This document shows positions 1 to 11,200 of a stretch of 64,000 nt of DNA, piece after piece. Each line of letters begins with the position of its first letter. Position 1 is the first letter of the stretch. Under the pieces are notes generated by a model. That model searched no databases, was not told where the DNA came from, and was given only the letters and a program-made list of their open reading frames with translations. A program made the position numbers and the translations under genes. The stretch comes from Petrolisthes cinctipes (lineage: Eukaryota; Arthropoda; Malacostraca; Decapoda; Porcellanidae). The DNA lies in the NCBI GenBank assembly GCA_033782935.1, contig JAWQEG010000508.1:57501-121500 (forward strand). The letters run 5' to 3'.

Positions 1-769
1 CCAAAACATGCTCAAAATCGATATTTTAGGTGCCCAAAAGTCGATGTGTGCATGCATCTTCAGTACCCGTTTATCTCTCAAATTCATGCTCAAAACACCG
101 GAAAATTCGATATTTTGGGGTCCCAGATGCGATCTGTACATGCCTACTCCGTGTTAGAGTATTTTCAAAATACAGGCCCAAAACATACTGAAAATCAATA
201 TTTTAGGTGGCCAATGTCAATATGTGTATGCATCTTCTGCATTCGTTTATATCCCAAATTCAACCTCAAAACACCCGAAAATTCGATATTTTTGGGTCCC
301 AGAAGCGATTTGTACATGCCTACTCAGTGCTAGAATGTTTTAAAAATATAGGCTCAAAACATGCTATAAATCAATCTTTTAGGTGCTCAAAATTCGATAT
401 GTGCATGCATCTTCTGTACCCGTTTAATATCTCAAATTCAGGCTCGAAACACCCGAAAATTCGATATTTTGGGGTCCCAGAAGCGATCTGTACATGCCTA
501 CTCAGATACAGGCCCAAAACATACTTAAAAATCGATATTTTAGGTGCCCAAAGTCAAAATGTGTATGCATCTTCTGCACCCGTTTATATCCCAAATTCAA
601 CCTCAAAACACCCGAAACTTCGATATTTTTGGGTCCCAGAAGCGATCTGTACATGCCTACTCCTAGTTAGAATGTGTTCAAGATACAGACCCAAAACATG
701 CTCAAAATCGATATTTTAGGTGCCCAAAAGTCGATGTGTGCATGCATCTTCAGTACCCGTTTATCTCTC

Positions 770-3700
770 AAATTCATGCTCAAAACACCCGAAAATTCGA
801 TATTTTGGGGTCCCAGATGCGATCTGTACATGCCTACTCCGTGTTAGAGTATTTTCAAAATACAGGCCCAAAACATGCTGAAAATCGATATTTTAGGTGG
901 CCAATGTCAATATGTGTATGCATCTTCTGCATTCGTTTATATCCCAAATTCAACCTCAAAACACCCGAAAATTCGATATTTTTGGGTCCCAGAAGGGATT
1001 TGTACATGCCTACTCAGTGCTAGAATGTTTTAAAAATATAGGCTCAAAACATGCTATAAATCAATCTTTTAGGTGCTCAAAATTCGATATGTGCATGCAT
1101 CTTCTGTACCCGTTTAATATCTCAAATTCAGGCTCGAAACACCCGAAAATTCGATATTTTGGGGTCCCAGAAGCGATCTGTACATGCCTACTCAGATACA
1201 GGCCCAAAACATACTTAAAAATCGATATTTTAGGTGCCCAAAGTCAAAATGTGTATGCATCTTCTGCACCCGTTTATATCCCAAATTCAACCTCAAAACA
1301 CCCGAAAATTCGATATTTTGGGGTCCCAGATGCGATCTGTACATGCCTACTCCGTGTTAGAGTATTTTCAAAATACAGGCCCAAAACATGCTGAAAATCC
1401 ATATTTTACGTGGCCAATGTCAATATATGTATGCATCTTCTGCATTCGTTTATATCCCAAATTCAACCTCAAAACACCCGAAAATTCGATATTTTTGAGT
1501 CCCAGAAGCGATTTGTACATGCCTACTCAGTGCTAGAATGTTTTAAAAATATAGGCTCAAAACATGCTATAAATCAATCTTTTAGGTGCTCAAAATTCGA
1601 TATGTGCATGCATCTTCTGTACCCGTTTAATATCTCAAATTCAGGCTCGAAACACCCGAAAATTCGATATTTTGGGGTCCCAGAAGCGATCTGTACATGC
1701 CTACTCAGATACAGGCCCAAAACATACTTAAAAATCGATATTTTAGGTGCCCAAAGTCAAAATGTGTATGCATCTTCTGCACCCGTTTATATCCCAAATT
1801 CAACCTCAAAACACCCGAAAATTCGATATTTTGAGGTCCCAGAAGCGATCTGTACATGACTACTCAGTGCTAGAATATTTTCAAAATATAGGCCCAAAAC
1901 ATGATAAAAATCGATATTTTAGGTGCCCAAAGTCGATATCTCAAATTCAGGCCCTAAACACCCGAATATTCGATATTTTGGGGTCCCAGAAACGATCTGT
2001 ACATGCCTACTCCATGTTAGAGTATTTTCAAAATAAAAGCCCAAAACATACTGAAAATCGATCTTTTAGGTGCCCAAAAGTCGATATGTGCATGCATCTT
2101 CTGTACCCGTTTATATTTCAAATTCAGGCTCCAAACACCCGAAAATTTGATATTTTGGGGTTCCAGAAGCGAACTGTACATGCCTATTCCGTGTTAGAGT
2201 ATTTTCAAAATAGAGGCCCAAAACATGCTGAAAATCGATATATTAGGTGCCCAAAGTCAATATCTCAAATTCATGCTCAAAACACCCGAAAATTCGATAT
2301 TTTGGGGTCCCAGATGCGATCTGTACATGCCTACTCCGTGTTAGAGTATTTTCAAAATACAGGCCCAAAACATGCTGAAAATCGATATTTTAGGTGGCCA
2401 ATGTCAATATGTGTATGCATCTTCTGCATTCGTTTATATCCCAAATTCAACCTCAAAACACCCGAAAATTCGATATTTTTGGGTCCCAGAAGCGATTTGT
2501 ACATGCCTCCTCAGTGCTAGAATGTTTTAAAAATATAGGCTCACAACATGCTATAAATCAATCTTTTAGGTGCTCAAAATTCGATATGTGCATGCATCTT
2601 CTGTACCCGTTTAATATCTCAAATTCAGGCTCGAAACACCCGAAAATTCGATATTTTGGGGTCCCAGAAGCGATCTGTACATGCCTACTCAGATACAGGC
2701 CCAAAACATACTTAAAAATCGATATTTTAGGTGCCCAAAGTCAAAATGTGTATGCATCTTCTGCACCCGTTTATATCCCAAATTCAACCTCAAAACACCC
2801 GAAACTTCGATATTTTGGGGTCCCAGATGCGATCTGTACATGCCTACTCCGTGTTAGAGTATTTTCAAAATACAGGCCCAAAACATGCTGAAAATCGATA
2901 TTTTACGTGGCCAATGTCAATATATGTATGCATCTTCTGCATTCGTTTATATCCCAAATTCAACCTCAAAACACCCGAAAATTCGATATTTTTGAGTCCC
3001 AGAAGCGATTTGTACATGCCTACTCAGTGCTAGAATGTTTTAAAAATATAGGCTCAAAACATGCTATAAATCAATCTTTTAGGTGCTCAAAATTCGATAT
3101 GTGCATGCATCTTCTGTACCCGTTTAATATCTCAAATTCAGGCTCGAAACACCCGAAAATTCGATATTTTGGGGTCCCAGAAGCGATCTGTACATGCCTA
3201 CTCAGATACAGGCCCAAAACATACTTAAAAATCGATATTTTAGGTGCCCAAAGTCAAAATGTGTATGCATCTTCTGCACCCGTTTATATCCCAAATTCAA
3301 CCTCAAAACACCCGAAAATTCGATATTTTGAGGTCCCAGAAGCGATCTGTACAGGACTACTCAGTGCTAGAATATTTTCAAAATATAGGCCCAAAACATG
3401 ATAAAAATCGATATTTTAGGTGCCCAAAGTCGATATCTCAAATTCAGGCCCTAAACACCCGAATATTCGATATTTTGGGGTCCCAGAAACGATCTGTACA
3501 TGCCTACTCCATGTTAGAGTATTTTCAAAATAAAAGCCCAAAACATACTGAAAATCGATCTTTTAGGTGCCCAAAAGTCGATATGTGCATGCATCTTCTG
3601 TACCCGTTTATATTTCAAATTCAGGCTCCAAACACCCGAAAATTTGATATTTTGGGGTTCCAGAAGCGATCTGTACATGCCTATTCCGTGTTAGAGTATT

Positions 3701-4860
3701 TTCAAAATAGAGGCCCAAAACATGCTGAAAATCGATATATTAGGTGCCCAAAGTCAATATCTCAAATTCATGCTCAAAACACCCGAAAATTCGATATTTT
3801 GGGGTCCCAGATGCGATCTGTACATGCCTACTCCGTGTTAGAGTATTTTCAAAATACAGGCCCAAAACATGCTGAAAATCGATATTTTAGGTGGCCAATG
3901 TCAATATGTGTATGCATCTTCTGCATTCGTTTATATCCCAAATTCAACCTCAAAACACCCGAAAATTCGATATTTTTGGGTCCCAGAAGCGATTTGTACA
4001 TGCCTCCTCAGTGCTAGAATGTTTTAAAAATATAGGCTCACAACATGCTATAAATCAATCTTTTAGGTGCTCAAAATTCGATATGTGCATGCATCTTCTG
4101 TACCCGTTTAATATCTCAAATTCAGGCTCGAAACACCCGAAAATTCGATATTTTGGGGTCCCAGAAGCGATCTGTACATGCCTACTCAGATACAGGCCCA
4201 AAACATACTTAAAAATCGATATTTTAGGTGCCCAAAGTCAAAATGTGTATGCATCTTCTGCACCCGTTTATATCCCAAATTCAACCTCAAAACACCCGAA
4301 ACTTCGATATTTTGGGGTCCCAGATGCGATCTGTACATGCCTACTCCGTGTTAGAGTATTTTCAAAATACAGGCCCAAAACATGCTGAAAATCGATATTT
4401 TACGTGGCCAATGTCAATATATGTATGCATCTTCTGCATTCGTTTATATCCCAAATTCAACCTCAAAACACCCGAAAATTCGATATTTTTGAGTCCCAGA
4501 AGCGATTTGTACATGCCTACTCAGTGCTAGAATGTTTTAAAAATATAGGCTCAAAACATGCTATAAATCAATCTTTTAGGTGCTCAAAATTCGATATGTG
4601 CATGCATCTTCTGTACCCGTTTAATATCTCAAATTCAGGCTCGAAACACCCGAAAATTCGATATTTTGGGGTCCCAGAAGCGATCTGTACATGCCTACTC
4701 AGATACAGGCCCAAAACATACTTAAAAATCGATATTTTAGGTGCCCAAAGTCAAAATGTGTATGCATCTTCTGCACCCGTTTATATCCCAAATTCAACCT
4801 CAAAACACCCGAAAATTCGATATTTTGAGGTCCCAGAAGCGATCTGTACATGCTTACTCC
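770..4860 (+). repeat. Higher-order repeat, 1,497-bp period
   Basis: Monomer variants recur in the same order every 1,497 bp. Matching segments start at 897, 2394 and 3891, and at 1410, 2907 and 4404. Roughly 2.7 copies are present and the edges are approximate. The segment 1-690 is repeated with a 690-bp offset (46 matches 736), so a shorter unit adjoins this block on its left. Many units here carry the variant half GTGTATGCATCTTCTGC followed by CCCAAATTCAACCTC, which is rare in the middle of the window but common in the inverted array on the right. Confidence 0.85.
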
Positions 4861-5414
4861 TAGTTAGAATGTTTTCACGTTACAGACCCAAAACATGCTC
4901 AAAATCTACATTTTAGGTGCCCAAAAGTCGATATGTGCATGTATCTTCAGTACCCGTTTATATCTCAAATTCAGGCTCAAAACACCCGAAAATTCGATAT
5001 TTTAGGGTCCCAGAAGCGATCTTTGCATGCCTACTCCGTGTTAGAGTATTTTTAAAATACAGGCCCAAAACATACTGAAAATCGATCTTTTAGGTGCCCA
5101 AAAGTCGATATGTACATGCATCTTCTGTACCCGGTTATATCTCAAATTCAGGCTCAAAACACCCGAAAATTCGATATTTTTGGGTCCTAGAATCGATCTG
5201 TACATGCCTACTCCTAGTTAGAATGTTTTCAAGATACCGACCCAAAACATGTTAAAAATCGATATTTTAGGTGCCCAAAAGTCGATGTGTGCATGCATCT
5301 TCAGTACCCGTTTATATCTCAAATTCAGGCTCAAAACACCCAAAAATTCGATATTTTGGGGTCCCAGAAGCGATCTGTACATGCCTACTCCGTGTTAGAG
5401 TATTTTCATAATAC
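4861..5414 (+). repeat. Satellite segment between higher-order blocks
   Basis: These monomers join the 1,497-bp block to the start of the 16.3-kb duplication. They are ordinary full-length units of the CCTAGTTAGAAT and CCGTGTTAGAGT types. I see no longer period and no other feature here. Confidence 0.7.
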
Positions 5415-6774
5415 AGGCCCAAAACATGCTAAAAATCGATATTTTAGGTGCCCAAAGTCGATATCTCAAATTAAGGCCCAAAACACCCAAAAATTCGATA
5501 TTTTGGGGTCCCAGAAGCGATCTGTACATGACTACTCCGTGTTAGAGTATTTTCATAATACAGGCCCAAAACATGCTCAAAATCGATATTTTAGGTGCCC
5601 AAAGTCGATATCTCAAATACAGGCCCTAAACACCCGAAAATTCGATATTTTGGGGTCCCAAAAGCAAACTGTACATGCCTACTCCGTGTTCGAGTATTTT
5701 TAAAATACTGGCCCAAAACATGCTGAAAATCCATATTTTAGGTGCCCAAAGTCAATATGTGAATGCATCTTCTGTACCCGTTTATATCTCAAATCCAGGC
5801 TCAAAACACCCGAAAATTCGATATTTTGGGGTCCCAGAAGCGATTTGTACATGCCTACTCAGTGCTAGAATATTTTCAAAATATAGGCCCAAAACATGCT
5901 AAAAATCGATATTTTAGGTGCCCAAAGTCGATATCTCAATTTTAGGTCCTAAACACCCGAAAATTCGATATTTTGATGTCCCAGAAGCGATCTGTACATG
6001 CCTACTCCGTGTTATAGTATTTTCAAAATACAGGCCCAAAACATACTGAAAATCGATCTTTTAGGTGCCCAAAAGTCGATATGTACATGCATCTTCTGTA
6101 CCCGTTTATATCTCAAATTCAGGCTCAAAACACCCGAAAATTCGATATTTTTGGGTCCTAGAAGCGATCTGTACATGCCTACTCCTAGTTAGAATGTTTT
6201 CAAGATGCAGATCCAAAACATGCTCAAAATCGATATTTTAGGTGCCCAAAAGTCGATGTGTGCATGCATCTTCAGTACCCGTTTATATCTCAAATTCAGG
6301 CTCAAAACACCCAAAAATTCGATATTTTGGGGTCCCAGAAGCGATCTGTACATGCCTACTCCGTGTTAGAGTATTTTCATAATACAGGCCTAAAACATGC
6401 TAGAAATCGATATTTTAGGTGCCCAAAGTCGATATCTCAAATTCAGGCCCAAAACACCCGAAAATTCGGTATTTTGGGGTCCCAGAAGCGATCTGTACAT
6501 GCCTACACAGTGCTAGAATATTTTCAAAATATAGGCTCAAAACATGCTAAAAATCGATATTTTAGGTGCCCAAAGTCGATATCTCAAATTCAGGCCCAAA
6601 ACACCTGAAAATTCGATATTTTGGGGTCCCAGAAGCGATCTGTACATGCCTACTCCGTGTTAGAGTATTTTTAAGAATACAGGCCCAAAACATACTTAAA
6701 ATCGATCTTTTAGGTGCCCAAAAGTCGATATGTGCATGCATCTTCAGTACCCGTTTATATCTCAAATTCAGGCT

Positions 6775-6950
6775 CAAAACACCCGAAAATTCGATATTTT
6801 GGGGTCCCAGAAGCGATCTGTACATGCCTACTCCGTGTTAGAGTATTTTCAAAATACAGGCCCAAAACATACTGAAAATCGATATTTTAGGTGCCCAAAG
6901 TCGATATGTGCATGCATCTTCTGTACCCGTTTATATCTCAAATTCAGGCT
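6775..6950 (+). repeat. Reference 176-bp monomer made of two diverged 88-bp halves
   Basis: This full-length unit can be split into 6775-6862 and 6863-6950, each 88 bp. Aligned without any gap, the halves agree at 59 of 88 positions (67 percent, counted by hand). Two blocks are better conserved than the rest. Box I is TCGATATTTT(G/A)GG at 6791-6803 and 6879-6891. Box II is CGAT(C/A)TGT(A/G)CATGC at 6814-6827 and 6902-6915. The unit is therefore an old dimer that now amplifies as a single 176-bp monomer. The 147-bp class loses most of box II in the second half. The 158-bp class loses the tail of the first half but keeps box II. Confidence 0.9.
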
Positions 6951-7249
6951 CAAAACACCCAAAAATTGAATATATTTTGGGGTCCCAGAAGCGATCTGTA
7001 CATGCCTACTCAGTGCTAGAATATTTTCAAAATATAGGCCCAAAACATGCCAGAAATCAATATTTTAGGTGCCCAAAGTCGATATCTCAAATTCAGGCCC
7101 AAAACAACCGAAAATTCGATATATTGATGTCCCAGAAGCGATTTGTACATGCCTACTCAGTGCTAGAATATTTTCAAAATATAGTCCCAAAACATGCTAA
7201 AAATCGATATTTTAGGTGCCCAAAGTCGATATGTGCATGCATCTTCTGT

Positions 7250-10200
7250 ACCCGTTTATATCTCAAATTCAACCTGAAAACACCTGAAAATTCAATATTT
7301 TTGGGTCTTTGAAGCGGTCTGTACATGCCTACTCAGTGCTAGAATGTTTTCAAAATATAGGCTCAAAATATGCAAAAAATCGATATTTTAAGTGTCCAAA
7401 GTCGATATGTGCATGCATCTTCTGTACCCGTTTTTATATCAAATACCGGCTCAAAACACCCGAGAATTCGGTATTTTTGGATCCTAGAATCGATCTGTAC
7501 ATGCCTACTCCTAGTTAGAATGTTTTCATGATACAGACCCAAAACATGCTCAAAATCGACAATTTAGGTGCCAAAAAGTCGATATGTGCATTTATCTTCA
7601 GTACCCGTTTATATCTCAAATTCAGGCTCAAAACACCCAAAAAAGTCGATATTTTGGTGTCCCAGAAGCGATCTGTACATGCCTACTCAGTGCTAGAATA
7701 TTTTCAAAATATAGGCCCAAAACATGCTAAAAATCGATATTTTAGGTGCCCAAAGTCGATATCTCAATTTTAGGCCCTAAACACCCGAGAATTCGATATT
7801 TTGATGTCCCAGAAGCGATCTGTACATGCCTACTCCGTGTTATAGTATTTTCAAAATACAGGCCCAAAACATACTGAAAATCGATCTTTTAGGTGCCCAA
7901 AAGTCGATATGTACATGCATCTTCTGAACCCGTCTATATATCAAATTCAGGCTTAAAACATCCGAAAATTCGATATTTTTGGGTCTTAGAAGCGATCTGT
8001 ACATGCCTACTCCTAGTTAGAATGTTTTCAAGATGCAGACCCAAAACATGTTAAAAATCGATATTTTAGGTGCCCAAAAGTCGATGTGTGCATGCATCTT
8101 CAGTACCCGTTTATATCTCAAATTCAGGCTCAAAACACCCAAAAATTCGATATTTTGGGGTCCCAGAAGCGATCTGTACATGCCTACTCCGTGTTAGAGT
8201 ATTTTCATAATACAGGCCCAAAACATGCTAAAAATCGATATTTTAGGTGCCCAAAGTCGATATCTCAAATTAAGGCCCAAAACACCCAAAAATTCGATAT
8301 TTTGGGGTCCCAGAAGCGATGTGTACATGACTACTCCGTGTTAGAGTATTTTCATAATACAGGCCCAAAACATGCTCAAAATCGATATTTTAGGTGCCCA
8401 AAGTCGATATCTCAAATTCAGGCCCAAAACACCCGAAAATTCGATATTTTGGGGTCCCAAAAACAAACTGTACATGCCTACTCCGTGTTCGAGTATTTTT
8501 AAAATACTGGCCCAAAACATGCTGAAAATCCATATTTTAGGTGCCCAAAGTCAATATGTGAATGCATCTTCTGTACCCGTTTATATCTCAAATTCAACCT
8601 CAAAACACCTGAAAATTCAATATTTTTGGGTCTTTGAAGCGGTCTGTACATGCCTACTCAGTGCTAGAATGTTTTCAAAATATAGGCTCAAAACATGCTA
8701 AAAATCGATATTTTAAGTGTCCAAAGTCGATATGTGCATGCATCTTCTGTACCCGTTTTTATATCAAATACCGGCTCAGAACACCCGAGAATTCGGTATT
8801 TTTGGATCCTAGAATCGATCTGTACATGCCTACTCCTAGTTAGAATGTTTTCACGATACAGACCCAAAACATGCTCAAAATCGACAATTTAGGTGCCCAA
8901 AAGTCGATATGTGCATTTATCTTCAGTACCCGTTTATATCTCAAATTCAGGCTCAAAACACCCAAAAAATTCGATATTTTGGGGTCCCAGAAGCGATTTG
9001 TACATGCCTACTCAGTGCTAGAATATTTTCAAAATATAGGCCCAAAACATGCTAAAAATCGATATTTTAGGTGCCCAAAGTCGATATCTCAATTTTAGGC
9101 CCTAAACACCCGAGAATTCGATATTTTGATGTCCCAGAAGCGATCTGTACATGCCTACTCCGTGTTATAGTATTTTCAAAATACAGGCCCAAAACATACT
9201 GAAAATCGATCTTTTAGGTGCCCAAAAGTCGATATGTACATGCATCTTCTGTACCCGTTTATTTATCAAATTCAGGCTTAAAACATCCGAAAATTCGATA
9301 TTTTTGGGTCGTAGAAGCGATCTGTACATGCCTACTCCTAGTTAGAATGTTTTCAAGATGCAGACCCAAAACATGTTAAAAATCGATATTTTAGGTGCCC
9401 AAAAGTCGATGTGTGCAAGCATCTTCAGTACCCGTTTATATTTCAAATTCAGGCTCAAAACACCCAAAAATTCGATATTTTGGGGTCCCAGAAGCGATCT
9501 GTACATGCCTACTCCGTGTTAGAGTATTTTCATAATACAGGCCCAAAACATGCTAAAAATCGATATTTTAGGTGCCCAAAGTCGATATCTCAATGTAAGG
9601 CACAAAACACCCAAAAATTCGATATTTTGGGGTTCCAGAAGCGATCTGTACATGACTACTCCGTGTTAAAGTATTTTCATAATGCAGGCCCAAAACATGC
9701 TCAAAATCGATATTTTAGGTGCCCAAAGTCGATATCTCAAATTCAGGCCCAAAACACCCGAAAATTCGATATTTTGGGGTCCCAAAAGCAAACTGTACAT
9801 GCCTACTCAGTGCTAGAATATTTTCAAAATATAATCCCAAAACATGCTAAAAATCGATATTTTAGGTGCCCAAATTCAATATGTGCATGCATCTTCTGTA
9901 CCCGTTTATATCTCAAATTCAACCTCAAAACACCTGAAAATTCAATATTTTTGGGTCTTTGAAGCGGTCTGTACATGCCTATTCAGTGCTAGAATGTTTT
10001 CAAAATATAGTCTCAAAACATGCTAAAAATCGATATTTTAAGTGTCCAAAGTCGATATGTGCATGCATCTTCTGTACCCGTTTATATATCAAATACCGGC
10101 TCAAAACACCCGAAAATTCGGTATTTTTGGGTCCTAGAATCGATCTGTACATGCCTACTCCTAGTTAGAATGTTTTCACGATACAGACCCAAAACATGCT

Positions 10201-11200
10201 CAAAATCGACAATTTAGGTGCCAAAAAGTCGATATGTGCATTTATCTTCAGTACCCGTTTATATCTCAAATTCAGGCTCAAAACACCCGAAAATTCGATA
10301 TTTTGGGGTCCCAGAAGCGATCTGTACATGCCTACTCAGTGCTAGAATATTTTCAAAATATAGGCCCAAAACATGCTAAAAATCGATATTTTAGGTGCCC
10401 AAAGTCGATATCTCAATTTTAGGCCCTAAACACCCGAAAATTCGATATTTTGATGTCCCAGAAGCGATCTGTACATGCCTACTACGTGTTATAGTATTTT
10501 CAAAATACAGGCCCAAAACATACTGAAAATCGATTTTTTAGGTGCCCAAAAGTCGATATGTACATGCATCTTCTGTACCCGTTTATATCTCAAATTCAGG
10601 CTCAAAACACCCGAAAATTCTATATTTTTGGGTCCTAGAAGCGATCTGTAAATGCCTACTCCTAGTTAGAATGTTTTCAAGATGCAGACCCAAAACATGC
10701 TCAAAATCGATATTTTAGGTGCCCAAAAGTCGATGTGTGCATGCATCTTCAGTACCCGTTTATATCTCAAATTCAGGCTCAAAACACCCAAAAATTCGAT
10801 ATTTTGGGGTCCCAGAAGCGATCTGTACATGCCTACTCCGTGTTAGAGTATTTTCGTAATACAGGCCCAAAACATGCTAAAAATCGATATTTTAGGTGCC
10901 CAAAGTCGATATCTCAAATTCAGGCCCAAAACACCCGAAAATTCGATATTTTGGGGTCCCAGAAGCGATCTGTACATGCCTACTCAGTGCTAGAATATTT
11001 TCAAAATATAGGCCCAAAACATGCTAAAAATCGATATTTTTGGTGCCCAAAGTCGATATCTCAAATTCTGGCCCAAAACACCCGAAAATTCAATATTTTG
11101 GGGTCCCTGAAGCGATCTGTACATGCCTACTCCGTGTTAGAGTATTTTTAAGAATACAGGCCCAAAACATACTAAAAATCGATCTTTTAGGTGCCCAAAA
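7250..11200 (+). repeat. Higher-order repeat, 1,325-bp period, three copies
   Basis: The same monomer succession recurs at 7309, 8634 and 9959, and at 8086, 9411 and 10736, which gives a period of 1,325 bp. The third copy is more diverged towards its right end, and the next matching landmark (11461) is displaced by one extra monomer. A diagnostic variant is TTTTTGGGTCTTTGAAGCGG, found once per copy. The block is repeated wholesale at about 23.5-27.5 kb in the second large copy. Edges are approximate. Confidence 0.8.

Noticed and set aside
1747..2520. Long open frames (up to 257 codons, also 3244-4017) with a repetitive peptide, and hundreds of 60-180-codon frames elsewhere
   Set aside because: They are translations of the satellite monomer in shifting phases. 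The same DNA is open in more than one phase, the frame is lost or changed at each 176-bp unit, and the strand of the frames flips with the array at 51.2 kb. There is no start context, domain or codon constraint. Automatic annotation could mistake them for a gene family.
6775..6950. CENP-B-box-like motif: ATTCGATATTTTGGGGT has the spacing of the nTTCGnnnnAnnCGGGn core
   Set aside because: Only 7 of the 9 core positions fit. The central A and the C of CGGG are both replaced, so recognition by CENP-B is doubtful. The motif is treated only as part of conserved box I.
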